From a virus: DNA of 22,956 bases. The stretch is taken from the IMG/VR virus record IMGVR_UViG_3300045118_000063, positions 1-22,956 of that record; one strand, 5' to 3'. This document shows positions 13,335 to 21,984 of this stretch, one piece after another. The notes beneath the pieces are model-generated. The model worked only from the letters and a program-made list of their open reading frames with translations, ran no database searches and had not been told where the DNA came from. The position numbers and the translations under genes are program-made. Each line of letters begins with the position of its first letter. The stretch's first letter is position 1.

Positions 13335-16300
13335 TCAATATGCTATGTTGTGTCCGGCCGTATTCCCGGAACCAGAATCGGACACGCCGTACGCATTTTC
13401 CCAGACATTCCCAGTATAAATATTGTTATCTCCGCCAGCGATAAAGAGAATCTCATTCCCCCCTCGATTGGCCTCAAATGTATTTCCCGTAATACTATTT
13501 TTATCGCCATAGACAACAAGTTGGTTATAGTTGAATCGAATTATATTGCCAGTCACCGAACATAGGTTAGCCCCAGTAAAAAGCGTAATGCCATTTCTGG
13601 CGACAGACCCAGAACCGGTTATAACCATACCAGTAATTTTTGTGCCGGGACGACAAACAAGGATTTCATGGTCTCCAGCTATGGCAGATGAGCCAAGGCC
13701 AATCCACCCCCCTGTAAATGTATGATACCCACCAGCGGCCGCGCCGTCGCCCGTGGTGTATTCGTTGATTACACCCCCAACCATCTGGTCGAACATCGGA
13801 CAAATAACCCCAATAGCTAATTGGCCCCAATCTATGCCCGAAGCCTTTTCCTGGTACAGGAAAACAGCGTGTTTACTGAGTATGCAATGCCAATGGTCAA
13901 AATTGATTCCCTCGCAAGCGTGACGCTCGCTAGAGAGAAATGTCCATGCCCCGAGTTCTGTTTCCACAGACCTGAGATACGCCCCATATTGGACGCGCTC
14001 GACACTTCCGCCCCGGACCATACCATTTACGCAACTCAAGAGACGATATCCAGTACTGCCAACACCGTAAGACCCGCCAAGAAACTGATTTACATAAACA
14101 TCTTCGGCAACAAATCCCCAAAAACACCGCAAATCGAGGGCGTACTTCCAGTAGTACAGCGATAAATCCCTGAAAATATACGATTCCCTGGCAGAGTTCC
14201 GGTATCCCTCGAAACAGATTCCGGTATATGTATTGTCCGTTCCAAGTTGATAAATGGTCATACCCGAAATTACAACAGATAACTTCGCGTTTGCGCCGTT
14301 TTCTTCTGCCCCGTAAGAACTCTGCACAAAGCCATTTGTGTTTGTAAAAGTAACATAGGTATGCCCAATACCATGGCCCAATATTGAAAATCTGTTGATA
14401 CTACCACTTACTGTGACGGGTATTGTTTGTGTATATGTCCCCTTCCCCAGAACAAGGACATCGCCATTAGCCATCGCCGTCACCGCATCTGACAACGTAT
14501 TGGTGCCGGGCGTGACATAGGTTATGCCATAAGCCGACGCTCCCTGGACTCCCTGCGGACCAGTTGAACCAGGAGCACCAGTAGTGCCCTGAACCCCCTG
14601 CGTTCCTTGGTTCCCCTGTGTTCCCTGATTACCCTGAGGACCAGTAGCCCCGGTAGAACCCTGTGCCCCGCTTGCCCCTTGTGCCCCCGTGGACCCTTGG
14701 TTGCCCTGATTACCCTGGTTGCCCTGAGGTCCAGTCGCCCCGGTTGCTCCCTGGGCACCAGTAGACCCTTGATTCCCCTGGTGACCCTGATTTCCCTGCG
14801 TCCCCTGATTTCCTTGAGACCCCTGGGCTCCTGTGGCCCCAGTGGAACCCTGCACACCCTGAGCCCCCTGGGCCCCCGTGGCACCTTGACTTCCGGTTGC
14901 CCCCGTCGCCCCTTGGGCTCCAGTCGAACCCTGGGAGCCCGTTGAACCAGTCGAACCTTGTGCCCCAGTAGCCCCCTGCGGACCCTGTGCCCCGGTATCT
15001 CCCTGTGGACCAGCCGCCCCGGCGGCACCTTGAGGTCCCGTTGCTCCGGTTGAACCCGGGGCCCCTTGGGCACCGGCAGTTCCCTGGTTACCCTGGGTCC
15101 CCTGGTTACCCTGTGGCCCGGTGGCCCCAGTCGCGCCCTGGGCTCCCGTCGAACCCGTAGCCCCTTGGGGACCAGTCGCTCCCTGCGGACCAGTAGACCC
15201 AGTGGCACCCTGCGGCCCTGTAGCTCCGGTGGTACCCTGACTCCCCGTAGTTCCCTGTGCACCCTGGGCCCCTGCCGAACCTTGGGCTCCTTGGTTTCCC
15301 TGGTTCCCCTGATGGCCTTGGTTTCCCTGAGCACCAGTCGCTCCAGTTGCGCCCTGGGCCCCCTGGCTTCCCTGCGAACCAGTTGCACCCGTCGCACCTT
15401 GTGGGCCAGCGGCCCCGGTTGCCCCCTGTGAGCCTTGGGCACCGGTTGCCCCCTGCGGACCGGTGGCACCAGATGCCCCCTGCGACCCCTGAGAGCCAGT
15501 AGAACCCTGACTACCCTGGGCACCCTGGCTACCCTGGGCACCAGGAGTTCCAGGGGCCCCAGAAACCCCCTGTGTCCCCTGAGGACCCTGAGAACCGGCA
15601 CTACCCTGGGCACCAGCATTGCCCTGGGTTCCTTGGGTTCCTTGACTTCCGGTAGAACCCTGAGAACCCGTAGCGCCCTGATTTCCCTGGGTTCCCTGTG
15701 TTCCCTGAGAACCCTGCGGCCCAGTTGCGCCCGTGGCTCCCTGACTACCGGTAGACCCCTGATTACCCTGAGTCCCCTGATTGCCCTGGGAACCCTGGCT
15801 TCCCTGGACACCCTGCGGCCCAGTTGCTCCTTGACTACCCGTAGACCCCTGTGGACCGGTTGAACCCACCGCCCCCTGGACTCCGGTTGCTCCCTGGGAA
15901 CCGGTTGCCCCCTGACTACCCGTAGAACCCTGGGCACCAGTAGAACCCTGGGTTCCCTGATTGCCCTGCGGTCCAGCAGAGCCAGTTGCCCCCTGGGCTC
16001 CTGTGGCTCCTTGAGTTCCCTGTGAGCCTTGAGCGCCTGGGGCACCAAGGACGCCCTGCGGACCCTGAGGCCCAGTAGCACCGACAGAACCCTGTGAACC
16101 TTGTGCCCCGGTGGCCCCTTGCGAACCCTGGGCTCCGGTCGCGCCAGTTGTGCCTTGGTTCCCCTGATTACCCTGATTTCCTTGATGACCCTGAGAACCC
16201 TGGTTGCCCTGTGCGCCGGTCGAGCCCTGTGGGCCAGAAGAACCCGTGGCACCCTGAGGGCCCTGGGAACCCGTGGGACCCTGGGAACCAGTTGCCCCCT

Positions 16301-17162
16301 GCGAACCGGCATTACCTTGGGCACCCTGGGGACCCGTCGCCCCTTGAGAGCCAGTAGCCCCCTGATTGCCTTGAGTCCCCTGAGATCCGGTAGAACCCTG
16401 AGAACCGGTCAAGCCTTGCGGCCCCGTAGACCCGACACTACCCTGGCTTCCCTGCGGTCCAGATGAACCGGTTGCTCCCTGGGAACCCTGGGGTCCAGTA
16501 GACCCGACAGAACCCTGGTCCCCCTGCGGCCCGGTAGAGCCGGGAGCACCAGTTGACCCCTGACTGCCTTGACTTCCCTGGTTCCCCTGGTTACCCTGTG
16601 TCCCCTGACTTCCTTGGGTCCCGGCAGAACCCTGAGTGCCTTGGGTCCCCTGATTTCCCTGGTTGCCCTGATTACCCTGTGGGCCGGTTGATCCGGTAGC
16701 CCCCTGATTGCCTTGCGAACCCTGGGCACCTTGAGAACCGGTTGAACCCTGGCTACCCTGGCTACCGGAACTGCCTTGAGTTCCTTGGGCCCCCTGGTTA
16801 CCCTGACTCCCTTGACTGCCCTGGGTTCCCTGATTACCTTGATTTCCTTGATTTCCCTGGCTACCCTGACTACCCTGATGGCCTTGATTGCCCTGGTTGC
16901 CCTGACTTCCCTGACTACCTTGACTACCTTGGCTTCCCTGGCTTCCTTGACTACCCTGACTCCCCTGACTTCCCTGGCTACCCTGATTTCCCTGGTTCCC
17001 CTGGTTGCCCTGCGTTCCCTGTGTGCCCTGGTCACCCTGGGGACCACCAAAGGCCCCCTGTGCCCCCTGGTTTCCCTGTGGTCCCTGGCTTCCCTGCGAG
17101 CCCTGGGCACCGAAAGAATACCACGCGGTATTATCGGCGTTGCGGACTTTCAGGATTGCCAT
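13335..17162 (-). CDS. Collagen-like fibre protein with C-terminal beta-helix domain
   Basis: A 1275-aa fibre. Residues 1-17 ([17 protein letters not shown]) are a short attachment head of the kind that precedes phage collagen tracts. Residues 18-876 are 286 Gly-X-Y triplets with a single extra Gly (GAFGGPQ) near the start, expected to form a rod-like trimer. Gln is the dominant Y residue, then Thr; Ser, Asn, Ala, Thr and Pro fill X. I see no Lys, Arg or Glu in the tract. Residues 878-1275 look like a right-handed parallel beta-helix (pectate-lyase type): repeated G-rich turns, [15 protein letters not shown] and [26 protein letters not shown] near the end. This is probably the receptor-binding or polysaccharide-degrading tip. 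The ribosome site TAGGA overlaps the stop of the glycosyltransferase gene 9 bases upstream. The tip is coded by AT-richer DNA. Confidence 0.88.
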   Translation of the reverse strand: MAILKVRNADNTAWYSFGAQGSQGSQGPQGNQGAQGAFGGPQGDQGTQGTQGNQGNQGNQGSQGSQGSQGSQGSQGSQGSQGSQGSQGNQGNQGHQGSQGSQGNQGNQGNQGTQGSQGSQGNQGAQGTQGSSGSQGSQGSTGSQGAQGSQGNQGATGSTGPQGNQGNQGNQGTQGTQGSAGTQGSQGTQGNQGNQGSQGSQGSTGAPGSTGPQGDQGSVGSTGPQGSQGATGSSGPQGSQGSVGSTGPQGLTGSQGSTGSQGTQGNQGATGSQGATGPQGAQGNAGSQGATGSQGPTGSQGPQGATGSSGPQGSTGAQGNQGSQGHQGNQGNQGNQGTTGATGAQGSQGATGAQGSQGSVGATGPQGPQGVLGAPGAQGSQGTQGATGAQGATGSAGPQGNQGTQGSTGAQGSTGSQGATGSQGATGVQGAVGSTGPQGSTGSQGATGPQGVQGSQGSQGNQGTQGNQGSTGSQGATGATGPQGSQGTQGTQGNQGATGSQGSTGSQGTQGTQGNAGAQGSAGSQGPQGTQGVSGAPGTPGAQGSQGAQGSQGSTGSQGSQGASGATGPQGATGAQGSQGATGAAGPQGATGATGSQGSQGAQGATGATGAQGNQGHQGNQGNQGAQGSAGAQGAQGTTGSQGTTGATGPQGATGSTGPQGATGPQGATGSTGAQGATGATGPQGNQGTQGNQGTAGAQGAPGSTGATGPQGAAGAAGPQGDTGAQGPQGATGAQGSTGSTGSQGSTGAQGATGATGSQGATGAQGAQGVQGSTGATGAQGSQGNQGTQGNQGHQGNQGSTGAQGATGATGPQGNQGNQGNQGSTGAQGASGAQGSTGATGPQGNQGTQGNQGTQGVQGTTGAPGSTGPQGVQGASAYGITYVTPGTNTLSDAVTAMANGDVLVLGKGTYTQTIPVTVSGSINRFSILGHGIGHTYVTFTNTNGFVQSSYGAEENGANAKLSVVISGMTIYQLGTDNTYTGICFEGYRNSARESYIFRDLSLYYWKYALDLRCFWGFVAEDVYVNQFLGGSYGVGSTGYRLLSCVNGMVRGGSVERVQYGAYLRSVETELGAWTFLSSERHACEGINFDHWHCILSKHAVFLYQEKASGIDWGQLAIGVICPMFDQMVGGVINEYTTGDGAAAGGYHTFTGGWIGLGSSAIAGDHEILVCRPGTKITGMVITGSGSVARNGITLFTGANLCSVTGNIIRFNYNQLVVYGDKNSITGNTFEANRGGNEILFIAGGDNNIYTGNVWENAYGVSDSGSGNTAGHNIAY
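14535..17111 (-). repeat. Collagen Gly-X-Y coding repeat (286 triplets, 9-bp periodicity)
   Basis: Degenerate 9-bp periodic DNA coding Gly-X-Y. The first part (about 16600-17111) is almost purely Gly-X-Gln; further on Gly-Ala-Thr, Gly-Ser-Thr and Gly-Pro-Gln triplets alternate. Synonymous codons vary between units, so the tract has not been recently amplified as exact copies. The periodicity also produces long spurious open frames on both strands. Confidence 0.95.
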
Positions 17163-17169
17163 TTTGTTA

Positions 17170-17174
17170 TCCTA
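17170..17174 (-). promoter_or_regulatory. Shine-Dalgarno of the fibre gene overlapping the TAG stop of the GT gene
   Basis: The minus strand reads TAGGA followed by seven bases and ATG 17162. The glycosyltransferase-methyltransferase stop is within the fibre ribosome site, tying translation of the two genes together. Confidence 0.65.
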
Positions 17175-18434
17175 GATTCTAGCCCCCCCAGGCGGCCTCT
17201 TGTCGTATGGCGACTTCAAGGCAATAAGGTCGGCCTGAACCACAGAAATCTCGTTACCCCTGAAAAAGTCGTTCGGATAATACGTCACCGCCCGGCTAAG
17301 TTGGAACCTCCCCTTATATTCGGGCTGAATATACTTCGCAAATTCCCTGTCTGTGTAATACCAGAAGGAATTGATGTTCCAGAAACTCTTGTGCGTCGGG
17401 TCCTGAAACGCCCCCCGGCCATCCGTTGACGGAACATCAATGAACATCCACCCACCGGGGGCCAGAACACGATAAGCCTCGTTCATCGTGAATACGGGGT
17501 CAGCAAGGTGTTCAACAATATGAGAGGCCCGAAGGACGCCGACCGAACAATCAGGCATCGGCCACCGCTTTTCCAGGTCACAGATAAAATCTGCCGGGGG
17601 ATGCTTATCAACGCTCGAATACCCCGGCCACTTATCAAATCTCCCGCCAAGGTCCAGGCACATCAGACCATTGTCAGCCGCCCACTTCGTCGCCATGTCC
17701 CGGCTATACTTACAATAGTTCGCCTCGGTCTGATTCTGGACATCGACATTCCAGACCCGGCAACTATTGTCCCCGTGAATCCTGTAAAGATAAAGACACT
17801 TGTCTATATGTCTAATTCCACTCGCCCCGTATTTAATGTAAAATCGGCAACATAAGTCGTGGTCGTCCCCTATCTTAATTCTCTCGTCGTGGCCCCCGAT
17901 ATCGAAATACGCCCTCCTGTCCCATGCCCGGACATGATTCGGTGCCCAGAAAACATACCGCATCATGTGGGGGGATGGCTCCCATCCGACCATCTCGCAT
18001 AGCCGATGGCCGTTGTAATCGAAATCACGCCACTCCCACCCCCAGAACGACGAGTAATGGGTAGATGCCCATGTGTCTGAATTGAACTCTGCGGAGTTCG
18101 AATAGGCCATTACAACCCCGTCCCGAATGGCCCCCGCCACTTCGGCCAAACAGTCTGGCGTGAGAATATCGTCGGCGTCAAACTCCAGGATGATGTCGCC
18201 CAAGGAGTTCTGTGCGGCCAATTTCTTGAGCCGACCAATATTGTTCCCGTCGCCATTCCCGGCGACAACCCGAACCCTCCCGTCGGCCCTGATTTCGTCC
18301 GGGACATGCCCCCCGTTATTCTCGACAATGACCCACTCCCAATCTCCGTGGGTCTGCCCAACGAGGCTGGAATGGGCCTCAGAGATAAATTTCTCATGTG
18401 TTGACGGAAGGGGCGTAATGACTGAAATTTTCAT
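17172..18434 (-). CDS. GT2 glycosyltransferase - SAM methyltransferase fusion
   Basis: A 420-aa two-domain enzyme. Residues 1-~240 are a GT-A (family 2) glycosyltransferase: KISVITPLPSTHEKFI at the start, EWVIVENNGG, the metal-binding DxD in FDADD (85-89), a second acidic motif IGDDHDL (188-194) and YRIHGDNS (217-224). Residues ~255-400 are a class I methyltransferase: CLDLGGRFDKWPGYSSVD (SAM-binding motif I region), RASHIVEHL (302-310) and YRVLAPGGWMFIDVP (321-335). The expected reactions are transfer of a sugar from an activated donor and methylation of the product. ATG 18434 is chosen (GGGTGGA six bases upstream, ATGA overlap with the previous stop). It directly precedes the collagen-like fibre, which makes the fibre, or a host surface glycan, the likely target. 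Substrate is not determinable here. Confidence 0.87.
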   Translation of the reverse strand: MKISVITPLPSTHEKFISEAHSSLVGQTHGDWEWVIVENNGGHVPDEIRADGRVRVVAGNGDGNNIGRLKKLAAQNSLGDIILEFDADDILTPDCLAEVAGAIRDGVVMAYSNSAEFNSDTWASTHYSSFWGWEWRDFDYNGHRLCEMVGWEPSPHMMRYVFWAPNHVRAWDRRAYFDIGGHDERIKIGDDHDLCCRFYIKYGASGIRHIDKCLYLYRIHGDNSCRVWNVDVQNQTEANYCKYSRDMATKWAADNGLMCLDLGGRFDKWPGYSSVDKHPPADFICDLEKRWPMPDCSVGVLRASHIVEHLADPVFTMNEAYRVLAPGGWMFIDVPSTDGRGAFQDPTHKSFWNINSFWYYTDREFAKYIQPEYKGRFQLSRAVTYYPNDFFRGNEISVVQADLIALKSPYDKRPPGGARI

Positions 18435-18619
18435 GTCGTATCCACCCAAAACAACCCCGGCCTGGGGTCTGGCGGCTCGGTCGAAGTAATCCTGGCCTTC
18501 AACTCGAAAATCTCATACTCCTTCATCTGTTGTGACTCGACCAGGGCCGCATAGAGCCGACGAAGATACTCCCCGACATCCCCAGTCAGGTCCGTCGGGA
18601 ACGGAAACGCCTTTATCAC
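18431..18619 (-). CDS. Small hypothetical protein (62 aa) in the tail module
   Basis: MIKAFPFPTDLTGDVGEYLRRLY leads into a helix rich in Glu/Gln/Leu (ALVESQQMKEYEIFELKARI), then PPDPRPGLFWVDTT. No membrane span or enzyme motif. It starts with GTG 18619, which overlaps the FN3 protein stop (GTGA), with GGGGAGG 7 bases upstream, and it ends in an ATGA overlap with the glycosyltransferase. The two coupled junctions strongly indicate a translated gene. A role as a short tail adaptor or fibre chaperone is a guess. Confidence 0.6.
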   Translation of the reverse strand: MIKAFPFPTDLTGDVGEYLRRLYAALVESQQMKEYEIFELKARITSTEPPDPRPGLFWVDTT

Positions 18620-19497
18620 GCCACAACCTCCCCGAACGGCTCAAACTCAGCCTGCATGGCGATTATCTGAAACTTCTTGTCGGAGGACGCCGACTCTATT
18701 TTGAACTCGAAAAACTCCCCGCTCTTGATGAAAAAGAAGTCCTTTCTTGCCGTGGCGTTGCTGGCTGTCCCGGCACTAGCCGAGGAACTGCTCCATGTCG
18801 TCCCGCCATCCGTTGACACGTAGGCCGTAAGGTTTAGGCCGGACGAGAGGTCAACATACCAGACAGAAAACCGATAGACAGTTTTCCAAATACCGGCAAA
18901 CTTTATGTTTAGTTCCGAAAAATCCGTCGCCTTGCTCCTCCAAGACGACACAATGGACGACAGATTGTCCCCCGTGTAGTCTGGCGAATACTCATATACC
19001 GGGCCGGAGTCAGCCCCAAGATAATAGGCGTAGTCCGTCTTTATCGTCTGGGACGAACTTAGGGCCGTCGTCATCGTTATCGTGTCCGTCACGGTATTGG
19101 AGAACCCGCAACTCCCGGTGAAAGATGGGGTCATGGAAACCGTGTCGGTAACAGTATCGGTGAAAGCACATTGTCCAGAAACCGAGGGCGTCATGACCAC
19201 GGTGACCGTGACCGTATCGGCAAACCTGCACAGGGTCACCTCGTCCGAGAAGTCTGACGGAACATACGGCTCCCGATATGCCTTCAGTTTGTAGTATAGG
19301 CGGGTATTCGGGTAGTCGTAAGTGTTATCATCGTAATAGTCTGTCGGGTATAGGATTGTGTCATAGGACGAGTATTCCCCATCCCCGACCTTCTTCCAGA
19401 TTACAACATGGTCATACGCATCCATATTCGTCCACGAAACCTGGGTGTATGTCGGGAAGGCGAAAATCTGGACGTTAGCCGGTGCTGGTTCTGGCAT
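18616..19497 (-). CDS. FN3-domain tail-associated protein with Cys/Thr repeats
   Basis: A 293-aa protein. Residues ~5-90 form a fibronectin type III-like domain (NVQIFAFPTYTQVSWTN; YDHVVIWKKV; RLYYKLKAY). Residues 91-150 are three tandem 20-residue units (core FxDTVTxTVxMTPS), each preceded by a Cys (C90, C110, C130). Residues ~155-293 are a beta-rich C-terminal domain (VYRFSVWYVDLSSG; AYVSTDGGTTWSSSS; FFFIKSGEFFEFKIESAS). This fits a surface-exposed tail or decoration protein that binds carbohydrate or the cell surface. ATG 19497 has an excellent AGGAGG site whose first bases are the TAG stop of the nozzle gene. No enzyme motif seen. Confidence 0.68.
   Translation of the reverse strand: MPEPAPANVQIFAFPTYTQVSWTNMDAYDHVVIWKKVGDGEYSSYDTILYPTDYYDDNTYDYPNTRLYYKLKAYREPYVPSDFSDEVTLCRFADTVTVTVVMTPSVSGQCAFTDTVTDTVSMTPSFTGSCGFSNTVTDTITMTTALSSSQTIKTDYAYYLGADSGPVYEYSPDYTGDNLSSIVSSWRSKATDFSELNIKFAGIWKTVYRFSVWYVDLSSGLNLTAYVSTDGGTTWSSSSASAGTASNATARKDFFFIKSGEFFEFKIESASSDKKFQIIAMQAEFEPFGEVVA
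19048..19227 (-). repeat. Three tandem 60-bp units coding Cys/Thr-rich repeats
   Basis: Units at 19168-19227, 19108-19167 and 19048-19107 encode 20-residue repeats with the core TVTxTVxMT. They are diverged at the DNA level but in register, with no spacer. They form a linker between the FN3 domain and the C-terminal beta domain. Confidence 0.75.
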
Positions 19498-19502
19498 CCC
19501 CG

Positions 19503-19509
19503 CCTCCTA
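19503..19509 (-). promoter_or_regulatory. Strong Shine-Dalgarno TAGGAGG containing the upstream stop
   Basis: TAG ends the nozzle gene and AGGAGG serves ATG 19497. It is the clearest example of the stop-in-ribosome-site arrangement in the window. Confidence 0.7.
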
Positions 19510-20802
19510 TACTGCCCCACGGCCGATGGCCGATATCTCGTTGGCAAACGAATACGTATACCACTCCTTATATCTGTAATTATAGACGAACGCCAGTTTT
19601 CCCTCGGTCGTTTCCGATACCCACATGACCTCGGCCAGATCCGCCACGTGGCCGCCGAACACTCGCTTCAATTCTGTTTCCCCGACGATACTGAAGAACT
19701 TGTTTCGCACCGGCCCACCGATGGACACCGCCTGGTCACCGGACATGATGTAGAAGTCATCCTTACTAATCCAGGCATTCGTCCCCATGAACTCAATCAC
19801 CCCGTATGGGGCCATACACCCAATCCCCCGCCCCTCGGTCGTCCTGGATATCGGGTTTGTCGCAATCCCGGTGCGAGAATACACATAATAGTGGTCCCGC
19901 TGGTATATGACGAGGCTCGGCCCAACCTTCCCCAAGCCCGTAATGTAGTCGGCCGTTTCTAGAAGGGCCAGGCTTCCTGCGGTGCTATCCGTCCAATCCG
20001 TCGGGTCGTTTTCCTTCGACCACATAATTGTCGTTGGGGCACGATTGCCCCCGACATAAACATCCCCAAGGAACAGGCGATTGGCGTATTCAATACAATA
20101 CCGGGCCTTCACGGCCGAGGCATAGGCCAGGTCTGCGGCATACCCTGACGCCCCCCAATACTGCGTGAATATCCCGCCATTTGTGAAACAGAACTTGTCG
20201 CCCACAACGGCCCACGACCACCGCTCATCGGCGGGGACAGAATAGACCTTTCTCCCCTTGTATGCCTTGGCCGGGGCAAAGGCACCCGTTGTCCCCGTGT
20301 ATGACGCCGTAAGGGTCAACTGCGTGTCGCTATCCACACTCTGGATGGTCGCCCAATTAGAATCGGGCTCGGCCGTTGAAGAATGGTCAATATCAAGAAT
20401 GAACTTGTCCCCGGCGGCGAGATACTTGTCCCCATTCGCGGCCGCCGTATTCCACGCCGTCCCCGACCCCGTGACAACCGCTCCGGAGATATTCGACACG
20501 CCCCCAATCGTAGTGGTGTCCGTCTTATACGACCACGTTCCGCCAGACTCCCGAGTCATCAGGTCCGTCCCGGTTAGATACATGGTATACCGCGACCCGG
20601 AAGTTGTCTGGAAAATGTCAATCCCGTAAACAGCTGACGGAAGCGACCTGTCGGTAGAATACCCCGGCCGCTTTTTGAAACTCCCCTGCTCAATTCTCCC
20701 GTTCGAAACCCACGGAGAAAATCCGGGGGTCACAAAAAGGGCCGGGGACTCAGTAGACAGGGCATGCTGAACCGGCTTTATCGGGTAAATGAGCCTAGCC
20801 AT
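19507..20802 (-). CDS. Tail nozzle/stabilisation protein (beta-propeller-like)
   Basis: A 431-aa protein beginning MARLIYPIKPVQHALSTESP. Repeated beta blades are visible (RYTMYLTGTDLM; DKFCFTNGGIFTQYW; ANRLFLGDVY; VIYQRDHYYVYS; MGTNAWISKDDFYIMSGDQ). The segment RGIGCMAPYGVIEFMGTNAW followed by a display of the measured value resembles podoviral gp12/stabilisation-type nozzle proteins. Residues ~100-175 look like an inserted beta module (SGAVVTGSGTAWNTAA; SVDSDTQLTLTASYTGTTG) of a kind widely seen in tail proteins. The ATG at 20802 has GGGGG 8 bases upstream; a longer reading lacks a ribosome site. It follows the adaptor by one small gene, as gp12 follows gp11 in T7. Confidence 0.75.
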   Translation of the reverse strand: MARLIYPIKPVQHALSTESPALFVTPGFSPWVSNGRIEQGSFKKRPGYSTDRSLPSAVYGIDIFQTTSGSRYTMYLTGTDLMTRESGGTWSYKTDTTTIGGVSNISGAVVTGSGTAWNTAAANGDKYLAAGDKFILDIDHSSTAEPDSNWATIQSVDSDTQLTLTASYTGTTGAFAPAKAYKGRKVYSVPADERWSWAVVGDKFCFTNGGIFTQYWGASGYAADLAYASAVKARYCIEYANRLFLGDVYVGGNRAPTTIMWSKENDPTDWTDSTAGSLALLETADYITGLGKVGPSLVIYQRDHYYVYSRTGIATNPISRTTEGRGIGCMAPYGVIEFMGTNAWISKDDFYIMSGDQAVSIGGPVRNKFFSIVGETELKRVFGGHVADLAEVMWVSETTEGKLAFVYNYRYKEWYTYSFANEISAIGRGAV

Positions 20803-20827
20803 GATGGGTCCCCCAACGCTCCCCCCA

Positions 20828-21202
20828 TTAGGCGTGGACAATCTTGTATGTCAGGGTAAACGTGTCGCCAGACAGCAACGACCGCGAAGCCGAAAGGGCA
20901 CTCTTGGCGATGAATTTCTCACCCGATGACCCGTTTGCCACCCCGACCTCGGCAATCGTCTTTGACCCTGAGGCCGTCCACGTATACACCCATTGGGACG
21001 TATCCCCGGCAACGGTCGTGGTCACGGTAGAAACTGTGCCGACAACCCTTGCCAGACCAGAATCAGTAATTTCCGTGTCGAGATGCGGGTGGGCGGCAGA
21101 CTCAGAGGCCGTCCCAGTCCCGCATCCGACATACGTGGCCACGGTGGCCGAACTGTTCAGGGCACTTGCGGCCAGGGCCAATCCATAGTTTGTCATTCCC
21201 AT
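20828..21202 (-). CDS. Conserved beta-rich phage protein (124 aa), virion component
   Basis: The pattern MTNYGLALAASALN, VATYVGCGTGTA, EITDSGLARVVGTVST, SKTIAEVGVANGSSGE, SGDTFTLTYKI is one I recognise from a widespread family of small phage tail/fibre-linked proteins of unknown precise role. It is predicted all-beta without membrane spans. It sits between the adaptor and the nozzle, so it may be a tail decoration or joining protein. ATG 21202 (GGGGTAG about 5 bases upstream) is preferred over the internal ATG two codons later. A 52-base spacer separates it from the adaptor gene, one of the longest in the window. Confidence 0.65.
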   Translation of the reverse strand: MGMTNYGLALAASALNSSATVATYVGCGTGTASESAAHPHLDTEITDSGLARVVGTVSTVTTTVAGDTSQWVYTWTASGSKTIAEVGVANGSSGEKFIAKSALSASRSLLSGDTFTLTYKIVHA

Positions 21203-21247
21203 TGTCTACCCCCTATCATCCCCATTATGCTCTCTAATTACACTCTC

Positions 21248-21269
21248 CGGCCGCCTAATACGACGGCCG
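21248..21269 (-). repeat. Short inverted repeat at the 3' end of the adaptor gene
   Basis: CGGCCG occurs at 21248-21253 and 21264-21269, separated by 10 bases, and can form a 6-bp GC stem spanning the adaptor stop codon. There is no T-tract, so it is not a standard intrinsic terminator. It might modulate readthrough or RNA stability in the 52-base spacer. Confidence 0.3.
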
Positions 21270-21947
21270 AGCGATTGATTCCGGCGTCGGCCGGAAACCC
21301 TCCCTACGGGCCTTCTCCTCGGCAGAATAGATGCTCTGAAGTCCGACAATCATCTCAAGGGCCGTCTTCTTCGCATATTCGGCCCGCTCCGGCTCGTTCA
21401 GCCAATTCCTCCCGAACCAGACGGCTAGTTCAAGAATAACGTCATCCCATTCTTTCCCCAGGACCGTGTAATTATACGTCGCCCCGTCAAGGTCATTGAC
21501 CCGCAACTTGTAGTATACCCGCATCACATAGGCCGCATCCGGGGTCTGATACAAGTAAATATAGCCCCCGCTCCGGTGCCAATAACTCGGCTGGCTTTCC
21601 GAAGATGTGTCCGCCCTGTCGGTCTTCCCGATGTAGTCCGGCCAAGACATCCAATCGAGCCTCTTCTTGTTTGTCGTATCGTAAACCTCGCGGACGAGAA
21701 GGGCGTCGGTCGGGGTCGAAATATATGCCGTCCCGTCAACGGTCGTCGTCCCCGTGACCGTCGATGTCTCCAATTCCGGGAAATACAACGCCCTCCTCGA
21801 CCCGAGCGGCTTGTCGCTCATGGCGAGAAACCGATACGCCTGGTTCACAAACTTCCGCAGATAGTTCGTCGGGGACTGAAGAGCCGTATTGTTCCCGAGC
21901 CGAAGAAGAAGATAATCCTCGAAATTAGCCGTCGTATACGCTCCCAT
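21255..21947 (-). CDS. Head-tail adaptor (gp11/gp4-like connector)
   Basis: A 230-aa protein with the pattern of podoviral head-tail adaptors. Helical N-terminus: YTTANFEDYLLLRLGN, SPTNYLRKFVNQAYRFL. Central beta insertion: TPTDALLVREVYDTTNKKRL, then SQPSYWHRSGGYIYLYQTPD and MRVYYKLRVNDLD. Helical C-terminus: EWDDVILELAVWFGRNWL, EPERAEYAKKTALEMIVGL. Such proteins dock on the portal and carry the tail nozzle, matching T7 gp11 in position upstream of the nozzle gene. ATG 21947 has GGGGGTGAGG a few bases upstream. The insertion domain between the two helical parts is typical. No odd features. Confidence 0.78.
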   Translation of the reverse strand: MGAYTTANFEDYLLLRLGNNTALQSPTNYLRKFVNQAYRFLAMSDKPLGSRRALYFPELETSTVTGTTTVDGTAYISTPTDALLVREVYDTTNKKRLDWMSWPDYIGKTDRADTSSESQPSYWHRSGGYIYLYQTPDAAYVMRVYYKLRVNDLDGATYNYTVLGKEWDDVILELAVWFGRNWLNEPERAEYAKKTALEMIVGLQSIYSAEEKARREGFRPTPESIARPSY

Positions 21948-21984
21948 TCCTCACCCCCTAATCCCCCCGGTCAACCCCCGGATT

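Noticed and set aside
13027-13338. 103-codon minus-strand frame over the membrane-protein genes
   Set aside because: Out-of-frame reading; a GGAG site fits one of its ATGs, but its product lacks hydrophobic structure while the in-frame reading gives clear membrane spans.
14522-16324. Long (600-codon) Arg/Val/Leu-rich open frame on the minus strand
   Set aside because: It is the out-of-frame reading of the collagen repeat; the 9-bp periodicity removes stops. Composition is not protein-like and no ribosome site is seen.
14535-17111. Possible CRISPR-like or satellite repeat array
   Set aside because: The periodicity is 9 bp, in frame with Gly-X-Y coding; there are no spacers.
21224-21229. CATAAT on the minus strand, a -10-like box in the 52-base spacer upstream of 21202
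   Set aside because: No -35 match at the proper distance; the gene is inside a tightly linked operon. Too weak to call a promoter.
21256-21264. TAATACGAC resembling the start of a T7 promoter on the plus strand
   Set aside because: Only the first nine bases match and it lies on the strand opposite to the late genes, within a gene end.
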